A program made the position numbers and the translations under genes. A stretch of 15,469 bases of DNA from Betaproteobacteria bacterium (GTDB lineage: Bacteria; Pseudomonadota; Gammaproteobacteria; Burkholderiales; Casimicrobiaceae). The stretch lies in NCBI GenBank assembly GCA_013298455.1, contig JAAFHR010000023.1, forward strand, positions 1-15,469. The letters run 5' to 3'. Shown piece by piece: positions 1 to 6,015 of the stretch. The notes below the pieces were generated by a model. It searched no databases. It was not told where the DNA came from and was given only the letters and a program-made list of their open reading frames with translations. Position 1 is the stretch's first letter. The number at the start of each line of letters is the position of its first letter.

Positions 1-3000
1 GTTTACGCGGCAGAATGCACCTGCCCAGTGGGCTTCAACTGCAAGCATGCGGCGGGCTTGGCGTATTTGTGGACGACCAAGCAGCCGCAGAAGGGCGGAA
101 ACCTGACGCTTGCTGATGCTGAACCGGTGGGCGATGCAGACGATTTGCCAGCGATGGCAGCGGGCGGCCCTGATGCGCCCGAGCAGCGATTTGCGACTTC
201 CACGATCACGGAATCAACGCTATTTACGGGAGCGCTGCCGACCCCCGTCAAACAATGGCTGCAAGACTTGTACGGCGCGATTCCGGTAGATGATGCAACG
301 CCCGCAAAAAATACTGAGCGCCCCGAAAACTTGGTGTATTTCATCTTGCCTGATGGCAAGCTCTCCGCCGCCCGTGCCAAGCGCCATAAAAAAACCGATG
401 AGTTGCTGCCAACGGGCACGCTGCCGTCACTGAGCTGGGCGCACAATTCAACGGCGAAACCGGGCTACGTGGGCGATCAAGATGAGCCGATCCTTCGGCT
501 GATTGCCGCTGCCGTGGGGCCGTATCGCGCGGAGCCGACACTTGAGCTCACGGGCTCGATGGGTGAAACGATTTTGCAGATGGCGCTGGCCACGGGTCGA
601 TTGTGGCCGTCGCCTGCGGGCTACGAGCCAAGCGCTCGTGTGGCAGCGGATCGTGTGAGGGACGTGGAAGCGCTGGGCGAGCCGTTTCGAGAGGGCTCGC
701 AGGTGAACGGGGTGATCGCATGGCGACACATTGCCGCCACCAAAAAACATCCCGCAATGACCGCGCCCACGATCCTCACCGATGGCGCGGCGAGCGAATC
801 TGCGGACAGCGCGTGCGTGCTCGCGTTGTCACCCCCACGGTTGGTTGACTTTCAAAAGCGCACGATCAGCGCGGTGAATGTCAACACCAGCGCCACGTCG
901 CTCAAGAAAATACTTTCACTGCCGCCGATTGCCGATGATGACGCTAGCAGTTGGGCGTTTGTCGCTGAGGCGATTGACGCGCTGCCAGATGCTGAGACGA
1001 TTGCGCTGTGCCCGCCGATTGAGCGCTTGATTGAGCGTATCGCCGAGCCGCGTCCGATCCTGAAATTCGCACTTTTCGAATTCGCGATGCCCTCGGGTTG
1101 GGGCTCGGGAACGATTGTGTTTCCGGGGGTGCAGATGCTGTTTGCGTATCCCAATCGCTCCGCTGTGCCGTTTGATCCGCGCGGTTGGGATGCCGCGATT
1201 GAAGAAGAGCGCAGCGGCGCTCGCTTGATTGCGCAGCGGCTCCGAAATGTTCGCGCGGAGCAACGTGCCGAGATGCGAGTGCCGCGTCTGCTCGTGCCCG
1301 CGATTCGGGTTGAACGGCAGATGAGCTACCTGTCGGGGGCTCGGTTTCCGATTGCATCGCTCTTTGCGCTGCCGCAGCATGATTGGGCGCGCGATGGGGC
1401 GTCAGTATTGGCTGACGCGCAGGCTGCGGGATTTGCCATTGAAATTGAAGCCGGTTTTCCGATCTCGATGGAAGACATTCCAGAGCCCGCCTTGGAGCTT
1501 TCACCGGGCAACGAAAACGGCTGGTTTCGATTGTCGCTCGGGGTATCGATTGAGGGTGAACGAATCGATTTGGCACCGGCGTTTGCGAAGCTGATTGCTG
1601 CGCAAAAAGATCCATTACTGTGGCTTGAAAAAATTGAATCGCAAGATCAATTGCTGTTATCGGCGGTATCGGCAGACAACGCGAAAAAGACATTCGTCGT
1701 TCGGATGAAGGGCGACCGGGTCGCGGCGATTTTGCGCCCTGTATTTGATTGGTTTCAGGGCGGCGGTGTTCCGCAAATTAGCGCGCTGCAAGCGGCGCTT
1801 TCTGCCGATTTGCCCGAAGCGACGGTGGTGTATTTGGGGCGCGACAATCCCGCGTGGATCGGCCTGCGAGACAAGCTGGCTCAGGGCGCGGAGCTAGCGC
1901 CCGTTGCGCCTGCCAAAGGGTTTTCGGCACAGCTGCGCGGCTATCAGCAGCATGGTCTGGCGTGGCTCACGCACATGCAGCAGCTCGGCATGGGCGGCGT
2001 ACTCGCCGACGACATGGGGCTCGGAAAAACCGTGCAGACGCTCGCCCATTTGCACAAGGAACACATTGAGAACGGCGCGCACAAACCGTCACTCATCGTC
2101 GCTCCGAAATCGGTGGTGAGCAACTGGTATTCCGAGGCTAAGCGCTTTGCCCCGGATTTGATTTTGCATCGCCACACCGGCGCAGACCGCAGCAGCGATC
2201 CAAGAGATTTAGCACGAGCGCACATCGTGGTGACGAGCTATCCGCTCATTCAACGCGACGAAAAACTCTTTTGCGGCATCGATTGGCACACCATTGTGTT
2301 TGACGAAGCGCAAACGCTCAAGAACCCAAAAGCCAAGACCTATCACGCGGCGCAATTGCTGCGAGCCAACATGCGCTTGGCTTTGACAGGCACGCCCATG
2401 GAAAACCATCTGGGCGAGTTGTGGTCGATCTACAACCTGCTCCTGCCCGGTTTGCTGGGGGACTTGGAGAGCTTCAATCGGGTGTTTCGACATCCGATTG
2501 AGCAACGCGCCGACAGCGCGCAGCTCGCCAAACTCAAGGCGCGAATTCGTGCGTTCATCTTGCGCCGAACCCGCGATCAAGTGCTCACTGAATTGCCGCC
2601 CAAAACCGAAACCACGCGTTGGATTGAGTTCGATGATGCGCAATCTGATTTGTACGAGAGCTTACGCACTGCGATTCACGACGACATTCGAAAAGTCATC
2701 GACAAAAAAGGCTTGAAGCAAAGCACCATTCACATTTTGGATGCGCTCTTGAAGCTTCGGCAAGTGTGCTGTGACCCAAGACTGGTGCGGCTTCCGGGCG
2801 GGGCTACTTTGAATCCGAACATCCGCTCCAGCAAACTCGATTGGCTCACTGAACACGTGCCCACGTTGCTTGAGGAAGGTCGAAAGATTCTCATCTTTTC
2901 GCAGTTCACGAGCATGCTCGCGCTGATTCAAGCAGCGCTGACCGAAGCGAGGATCGATCACGTGATCCTCACGGGCGAAACCAATGATCGCGACACCCCA

Positions 3001-3387
3001 ATCTCGAAGTTTCAGACCGGTGAAGTCTCGGTGTTTTTGCTGAGTCTGAAAGCCGGTGGCGTGGGGCTCAATCTCACAGCAGCTGACACCGTCATCCATT
3101 ACGACCCGTGGTGGAATCCAGCGATTGAGGCGCAAGCCACAGCGCGGGCGCATCGCATGGGACAGGACAAGCCGGTGTTTGTGACTAAACTTGTTGCGCG
3201 AGGCACGCTAGAAGAGCGGATGCTCGCGATGCTTGAGCGCAAACGTGAGCTCGCAGCGGCGCTCTTGGGCGGCGAGGGTAACGCGTTGACCGGATTGACA
3301 TTGGCCGACGTGGATGCGCTCCTTGCGCCGATTTCGTCGCTAGCAAGCGGTGAGGCCACCGTGAAGAACCCAGCTACCGCGTTGTAG
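1..3387 (+). CDS. SWIM zinc finger / SNF2-family DEAD-like helicase, 5'-truncated by window edge
   Basis: This is an ATP-dependent DNA translocase of the Swi2/Snf2 group (superfamily 2). The reading frame is open from base 1, so the gene begins upstream. Counting codons from base 1, a SWIM zinc-binding motif CxC(x5)CxH has ligands C6, C8, C14 and H16. The GTG at 28 falls inside this motif and cannot be the true start. A long, poorly recognised middle (about 20-640) follows. The ATPase core then shows motif I DMGLGKT (671-677), motif II DEAQ (768-771), motif III LTGTP (795-799) and a C-terminal helicase lobe ending in the Snf2 motif VI region HRMGQ (1051-1055). SWIM plus SNF2 is a known bacterial architecture, but the cellular role is usually undefined; remodelling of protein-DNA complexes or transcription/repair support is inference. 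The neighbours do not suggest a defence island. The TAG stop lies inside a palindromic repeat. Confidence 0.93.
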   Translation, partial: VYAAECTCPVGFNCKHAAGLAYLWTTKQPQKGGNLTLADAEPVGDADDLPAMAAGGPDAPEQRFATSTITESTLFTGALPTPVKQWLQDLYGAIPVDDATPAKNTERPENLVYFILPDGKLSAARAKRHKKTDELLPTGTLPSLSWAHNSTAKPGYVGDQDEPILRLIAAAVGPYRAEPTLELTGSMGETILQMALATGRLWPSPAGYEPSARVAADRVRDVEALGEPFREGSQVNGVIAWRHIAATKKHPAMTAPTILTDGAASESADSACVLALSPPRLVDFQKRTISAVNVNTSATSLKKILSLPPIADDDASSWAFVAEAIDALPDAETIALCPPIERLIERIAEPRPILKFALFEFAMPSGWGSGTIVFPGVQMLFAYPNRSAVPFDPRGWDAAIEEERSGARLIAQRLRNVRAEQRAEMRVPRLLVPAIRVERQMSYLSGARFPIASLFALPQHDWARDGASVLADAQAAGFAIEIEAGFPISMEDIPEPALELSPGNENGWFRLSLGVSIEGERIDLAPAFAKLIAAQKDPLLWLEKIESQDQLLLSAVSADNAKKTFVVRMKGDRVAAILRPVFDWFQGGGVPQISALQAALSADLPEATVVYLGRDNPAWIGLRDKLAQGAELAPVAPAKGFSAQLRGYQQHGLAWLTHMQQLGMGGVLADDMGLGKTVQTLAHLHKEHIENGAHKPSLIVAPKSVVSNWYSEAKRFAPDLILHRHTGADRSSDPRDLARAHIVVTSYPLIQRDEKLFCGIDWHTIVFDEAQTLKNPKAKTYHAAQLLRANMRLALTGTPMENHLGELWSIYNLLLPGLLGDLESFNRVFRHPIEQRADSAQLAKLKARIRAFILRRTRDQVLTELPPKTETTRWIEFDDAQSDLYESLRTAIHDDIRKVIDKKGLKQSTIHILDALLKLRQVCCDPRLVRLPGGATLNPNIRSSKLDWLTEHVPTLLEEGRKILIFSQFTSMLALIQAALTEARIDHVILTGETNDRDTPISKFQTGEVSVFLLSLKAGGVGLNLTAADTVIHYDPWWNPAIEAQATARAHRMGQDKPVFVTKLVARGTLEERMLAMLERKRELAAALLGGEGNALTGLTLADVDALLAPISSLASGEATVKNPATAL

Positions 3388-3404
3388 GAGCGGCTTGCCG
3401 CGAA
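3383..3404 (+). repeat. REP-like repeat, outer left copy
   Basis: This 22-bp unit begins TGTAGGAGCGGCTTGCC. It is an exact reverse complement of 3634-3655. The unit is itself partly palindromic (GCGGCttGCCGC). It resembles the GTAGGAGCGG-type repetitive extragenic palindromes common in Gammaproteobacteria and Betaproteobacteria; this resemblance is from memory and was not searched. It contributes the TAG stop codon (3385-3387) of the SNF2-type gene. Confidence 0.85.
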
Positions 3405-3462
3405 TGCGTCAACTCGCAATCAGGACGGTCGCAAAGATACTCCAGTGCGGCGACACTCTCCC

Positions 3463-3494
3463 CATTTGTCATTCCCGCGAAGGCGGGAATCCAT
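3463..3494 (+). repeat. Palindromic repeat (GTCATTCCCGCGAAGGCGGG type), inner left copy
   Basis: Bases 3468-3494 are an exact 27-bp inverted match to 3542-3568. The match continues as CATT after a single mismatch, to 3463. Within the unit, ATTCCCGC and GCGGGAAT form an 8-bp stem around a GAAG loop. This sequence is a widely dispersed intergenic repeat in proteobacteria; that identification is from memory. Confidence 0.87.
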
Positions 3495-3541
3495 GGTGGT
3501 AGAACAAAATCATTCAATTCGAACGCTACTGTCAGCCGACG

Positions 3542-3573
3542 ATGGATTCCCGCCTTCGCGGGAATGACGAATG
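3542..3573 (-). repeat. Palindromic repeat, inner right copy (inverted)
   Basis: This is the inverted partner of 3463-3494, containing GGATTCCCGCCTTCGCGGG. The two copies are separated by about 47 bp, so a transcript through here could fold each unit into its own hairpin or pair the copies into one long 27-bp stem. Confidence 0.87.
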
Positions 3574-3633
3574 TGGTGCTGGCGTTTGGAGTGGTTTTTC
3601 CCATTCGGATCGACAACTGTTTTCGCACAGCGT

Positions 3634-3655
3634 TTCGCGGCAAGCCGCTCCTACA
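3634..3655 (-). repeat. REP-like repeat, outer right copy (inverted)
   Basis: This is an exact inverted copy of 3383-3404, ending in CCGCTCCTACA. Together the two copies enclose a roughly 270-bp segment that also holds a second inverted pair. It lies 59 bp upstream of the Bug gene start, so it probably sits in that gene's promoter or leader region. Confidence 0.85.
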
Positions 3656-3702
3656 TCCCGATCATCGGCAACTTTCTCTACACTGTGGCCACAAGATCAC
3701 AC

Positions 3703-3708
3703 AAGGAG
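3703..3708 (+). promoter_or_regulatory. Shine-Dalgarno AAGGAG deciding the Bug gene start
   Basis: AAGGAG lies 6 bases before the ATG at 3715. This excludes the in-frame ATG at 3571, which lies in the repeat and would add 48 residues of repeat-derived sequence ahead of the signal peptide. Confidence 0.85.
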
Positions 3709-3714
3709 CCGACC

Positions 3715-4692
3715 ATGAACCCCGTCACTCGACGCGACACGCTGAAAGCGATCGCCGCCGCCACTGCGGCGGCAGTTACACCCGCCGTACTCGCGCAGGA
3801 AAAGTTTCCCAATCGTCCGATCACGTTTATCTGCCCGTGGCCGCCGGGCGGCTCGTCGGACGGGGTGATTCGCGCCTTGGCCGAGAGCGCATCCAAGGCG
3901 CTGGGCGTACAAGTGGTCGTTGAAAATAAGCCCGGCGCAGGCGGTACGCTGGGTGCGGCGGCCATGGTGACCGCCAAGCCTGATGGCTACACGATCACGC
4001 AGCTGCCGCTCGGGATCTACCGGATCCCGCACATGCAGAAAACATCGTTTGATCCGGTGAAGGATTTGACGCATGTGGTGTGTTTGACCGGCTACACCTT
4101 CGGCATCGCAGTGCCCACCGATTCGCCCTTCAAAACGCTTGATGACATGATCAAAGCCGCCAAGGCAAGCCCCGGCAAAATCAACTACGGTCACACGGGC
4201 GTGGGAACCACACCGCACTTAGCGATCGAGGAGTTTTCACAGAAAGCGGGCATCGAGCTCAACCATATTCCCTACAAAGGCAGCGCAGAGATTTTGACGG
4301 CGATCCTCGGCGGGCAGCTCATGATGATGAGCGGAACGACGGAATTTGCGCCGCATGTTGAGAGCGGAAAACTACGCCTGTTGGCCACGCTTGGTCGCAA
4401 TCGCACCAAGCAGTTCGCCAATGTGCCAACAGTCAAGGAGCTGGGTTACGACACCATCACGGAGAGCCCCTTCGGAATCGGTGCGCCGAAAGGGCTCGAT
4501 CCTGCCGTCACCAAGGCGTTGCATGACGCGTTTAGGAAAACGTTAGAAGACCCGAAGGTGCTCGCGATGTTTGAGCGATTCCATCAGCCGGTGATTTACA
4601 TGAACACTGAGGAGTACACCGCGTACGCCGCTCGCACATTTGCGGCGGAGAAGGCGACGATTGCGAGATTGGGGTTGGCGAAGCAGACTTAG
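3715..4692 (+). CDS. Bug-family tripartite tricarboxylate transporter substrate-binding protein
   Basis: This is a periplasmic solute receptor of the Bug (TctC-like) family, which captures carboxylates or related small molecules, usually for TctAB-type permeases. The protein has 325 residues, normal for the family. The N-terminus has a twin-arginine-like motif TRRDTLK (residues 5-11), an Ala-rich hydrophobic core and a likely cleavage site after AVLA, just before QEKFPNRP. Typical family landmarks follow: FICPWPPGG near the mature N-terminus, ENKPGAGGTLGA, and a central HIPYKGSAE. The start is fixed by a good AAGGAG site. No permease gene is adjacent, as is common for the many orphan Bug receptors in Burkholderiales, so the ligand cannot be inferred. 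It is a single-gene unit between two repeat-rich gaps. Confidence 0.93.
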   Translation: MNPVTRRDTLKAIAAATAAAVTPAVLAQEKFPNRPITFICPWPPGGSSDGVIRALAESASKALGVQVVVENKPGAGGTLGAAAMVTAKPDGYTITQLPLGIYRIPHMQKTSFDPVKDLTHVVCLTGYTFGIAVPTDSPFKTLDDMIKAAKASPGKINYGHTGVGTTPHLAIEEFSQKAGIELNHIPYKGSAEILTAILGGQLMMMSGTTEFAPHVESGKLRLLATLGRNRTKQFANVPTVKELGYDTITESPFGIGAPKGLDPAVTKALHDAFRKTLEDPKVLAMFERFHQPVIYMNTEEYTAYAARTFAAEKATIARLGLAKQT

Positions 4693-4696
4693 CGGC

Positions 4697-4734
4697 TCCC
4701 TCTCCTGCGGGCGGGAGAGGGCTGGGGTGAGGGT
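4697..4734 (+). repeat. Palindromic hairpin repeat, left copy (terminator-like)
   Basis: This unit starts 5 bases after the Bug stop codon. CCCTCTCC (4698-4705) can pair with GGAGAGGG (4714-4721), followed by CTGGGGTGAGGGT. It is an imperfect inverted copy of 4781-4821. It may help end Bug transcription, but no T-run follows, so a classical Rho-independent terminator is not shown. Confidence 0.75.
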
Positions 4735-4780
4735 GCTCGTCGACGGAAGCGGACGCTGAGATTGCTCACCTCTAGCCGAC

Positions 4781-4821
4781 ACCCTCATCCCCAACCCTTC
4801 TCCCGCCTGCGGGAGAAGGGA
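4781..4821 (-). repeat. Palindromic hairpin repeat, right copy (terminator-like)
   Basis: CCCTTCTCCCGC (4795-4806) and GCGGGAGAAGGG (4809-4820) form a nearly perfect 12-bp palindrome, the strongest hairpin in this gap. It is the inverted relative of 4697-4734, with small insertions and deletions. It lies 16 bases past the hsp20 stop and between two convergent genes, so it probably serves as a shared transcription barrier; no T-run is present on either strand. Confidence 0.78.
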
Positions 4822-4836
4822 GTTAGTTAGCGGTGG

Positions 4837-5304
4837 TTAGTTAATCGTCAAGCGCTTCTGCGAAGCGGCATTTTTCTTAGGCAAGGTCAGCGTCAACACG
4901 CCGAGCTCGTGCGCTGCAACTGCAGCATCGGCATCGATTGCCTGTGGCAAACGGAAGGCACGATTGAGCACGCCCGTAGTGCGTTCTGCGATGTGAATCG
5001 TATCGCTGCCATCGGCTTCAACGGCTGCAGCGTTGACTTCGATGCGAACCAACTTCTCTTCAACGTCAACCGTGATTTGCTCCTTCGCGATGCCGGGCAC
5101 ATCAAGGGCAATCACATACGCCGTTGCGGTTTCACGAACATCGGCGCGAAGCGAGCTTGGCGATTTGGTCTTGGATGAATGATCGCCGAAGAGCTGCGCA
5201 GCGACGGTGTCGAAGAATTGTTCAGCACCCGCATTGGCAAGATGCGTAGCCGCCAGCGGCGCGGCGTGAAGGGGCGAACGATGAAAACGAATCAAACCAG
5301 TCAT
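4837..5304 (-). CDS. Small heat-shock protein, Hsp20/alpha-crystallin family
   Basis: This is an ATP-independent holdase chaperone that binds unfolding cytoplasmic proteins and hands them to DnaK/ClpB-type systems. From the ATG at 5302-5304 it has 155 residues. The start MTGLIRFHRSP resembles family N-termini and is preceded by AAAAGGA about 8 bases upstream; an in-frame ATG at 5350-5352 adds 16 residues but lacks a ribosome binding site and falls in the leader hairpin region. The alpha-crystallin domain runs from about residue 52 (SLRADVRETATAYVIALDVPG) to 143, with the signature ELGVLTLTLPKK (133-144). A C-terminal LTI tripeptide fits the I/L-x-I anchor used for oligomer assembly. It is expressed separately from the upstream GNAT gene by a matching RpoH promoter. 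Confidence 0.94.
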   Translation of the reverse strand: MTGLIRFHRSPLHAAPLAATHLANAGAEQFFDTVAAQLFGDHSSKTKSPSSLRADVRETATAYVIALDVPGIAKEQITVDVEEKLVRIEVNAAAVEADGSDTIHIAERTTGVLNRAFRLPQAIDADAAVAAHELGVLTLTLPKKNAASQKRLTIN

Positions 5305-5438
5305 GGCAATTTTCCTTTTGAAGGTAGCGCATAAAAGACGCGCCGATGCCATCGAAAGTGCGCTCGCTCACCGCACTTTCAAGCGGTGCAAGGACTAAAT
5401 TTGAGTAATTGTTCACAGCCTCTTGAACTGCAATTTTC
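5305..5438 (-). promoter_or_regulatory. Structured hsp20 5' leader, possible RNA thermometer
   Basis: The predicted leader is about 134 nt. Read on the minus strand, two alternative hairpins share bases: CACCGC/GCGGTG (5369-5388) and GAAAGTGCG/CGCACTTTC (5354-5380), so only one can form at a time. Nearer the start, UCUUUU (5333-5338) can pair with AAAAGG (5314-5319), which contains the ribosome binding site; a smaller CCUU/AAGG hairpin (5314-5324) covers the same site. Weak A/U-rich masking of a small-heat-shock ribosome binding site is the design of known FourU-type thermometers. The folding function here is inference. Confidence 0.45.
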
Positions 5439-5444
5439 TGACCG

Positions 5445-5473
5445 CAATGGGGTTGTCGCTTCGATATTTCAAG
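5445..5473 (-). promoter_or_regulatory. RpoH (sigma-32) heat-shock promoter for hsp20
   Basis: On the minus strand, CTTGAAA (5467-5473) is followed by exactly 14 bases and then CCCCATTG (5445-5452). This matches the sigma-32 consensus CTTGAAA-N11-16-CCCCATNT in every position but the last. It points at hsp20, with transcription predicted to start near 5438. A second CTTGAAA at 5377-5383 has no good -10 partner. Confidence 0.88.
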
Positions 5474-5478
5474 GGGTT

Positions 5479-5494
5479 GCGGGGCCCCTCCCGC
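5479..5494 (-). terminator. GC hairpin after the GNAT gene, weak terminator candidate
   Basis: GCGGG and CCCGC can form a 5-bp stem around AGGGGC on the minus strand, 7 bases beyond the GNAT stop codon and just before the hsp20 promoter. No U-tract follows, so read-through into hsp20 remains possible. Confidence 0.35.
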
Positions 5495-5501
5495 AGGCCG
5501 A

Positions 5502-6005
5502 CTAGCCGATGTGCTTTCGCATGCGAATCGGCTGCATCGCGCCCGCGAAGACGGTAGCGAACGTGCGATCCGATTCCACGCTAAATCCGAGTTTTTCGAA
5601 ATACGCTTTGAATTGCGGCGAGTAGGTGTCGACGGGAATTCGAATCGAGTGCACCGAAGACTTCTTGGCTTGCGTTTCCAACGTGTTGATCAACAGCGTG
5701 GTGAAGCCACGCCCCGAAAACGATTTGGTCACACCGAGCCGACGCAGCTCCCAGCTCCCGTCTTTGGCGGGCACGTAAGAGAGCGCGGCGACCGGCAGAT
5801 TGTTTCGATACAACACCAAACCGCCGCCAGCGCGCAAATCATCCGCAATCTGCGTGGGAGTGTCTTTCACGCGGCGCTGTGAAATGGCAACTCGCTCTGA
5901 CCATTCACCTTTGGCCAACGCAGAAAACACGGGCGCGTCTTTCGTGCTGGCTTTGAGAATTTTGTATTTGTCTTGTTCGAAAACGGTGCGGGTGCGACCA
6001 AACAT
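5502..6005 (-). CDS. GNAT-family N-acetyltransferase
   Basis: This is a 167-residue acetyl-CoA-dependent acyltransferase of the GNAT fold. The acetyl-CoA-binding motif A is at about residues 88-104 (RRLGVTKSFSGRGFT), matching the family's V-x4-RGxG/A-type loop in a slightly altered form (SFSGRGF). A motif B-like segment KAYFEKLGF (133-141) supplies the usual late tyrosine. The substrate cannot be told from sequence; small-molecule or protein N-acetylation are both possible. The ATG at 6003-6005 is 10 bases downstream of the metG stop, with a poor TAGAG ribosome binding site overlapping that stop. This spacing makes co-transcription with metG likely, although no functional link with MetRS is evident. 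The next gene downstream, hsp20, has its own promoter. Confidence 0.85.
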   Translation of the reverse strand: MFGRTRTVFEQDKYKILKASTKDAPVFSALAKGEWSERVAISQRRVKDTPTQIADDLRAGGGLVLYRNNLPVAALSYVPAKDGSWELRRLGVTKSFSGRGFTTLLINTLETQAKKSSVHSIRIPVDTYSPQFKAYFEKLGFSVESDRTFATVFAGAMQPIRMRKHIG

Positions 6006-6015
6006 ACGATGAGCT

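Larger units (their letters stand above)
3388..3714. other. Gene-free stretch carrying nested inverted repeats
   Basis: These 327 bases between the SNF2-type gene and the Bug receptor gene hold no convincing coding region. Open frames here translate repeat sequence; the minus-strand one includes VIPAKAGIH, a peptide typical of translated intergenic repeats. The stretch contains the two inverted-repeat pairs described separately, about 47 bp of unique sequence between the inner copies, and the ribosome binding site of the next gene. I could not identify a clear sigma-70 promoter for the Bug gene. Confidence 0.75.

Noticed and set aside
944..1693. 249-codon open frame antisense to the SNF2-type gene
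   Set aside because: It has low-complexity Arg/Ala/Ser/Gln-rich content typical of shadow frames in GC-rich DNA, and the sense strand carries a continuous helicase frame.
1..3387. SNF2-type helicase as part of a phage-defence island (e.g. DISARM-like)
   Set aside because: Neighbours are housekeeping genes and a Bug receptor; no methyltransferase, nuclease or DUF1998 partner is visible. Only the left flank outside the window could change this.
3374..3643. Minus-strand open frame of 89 codons between the helicase and Bug genes
   Set aside because: It translates the palindromic repeats (VIPAKAGIH and RQAAPTT-type peptides), overlaps the helicase end, and has no recognisable domain.
3383..3655. 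CRISPR array
   Set aside because: There are only two copies of each repeat, in inverted orientation, without regular spacers or cas genes.
4697..4821. Classical Rho-independent bidirectional terminator
   Set aside because: The hairpins are strong, but no T-run follows on either strand, so only a terminator-like role is claimed.
5305..5352. Longer hsp20 start at ATG 5350-5352
   Set aside because: It lacks a ribosome binding site and falls in the structured leader; the ATG at 5302-5304 has AAAAGGA at proper spacing and a family-like N-terminus.
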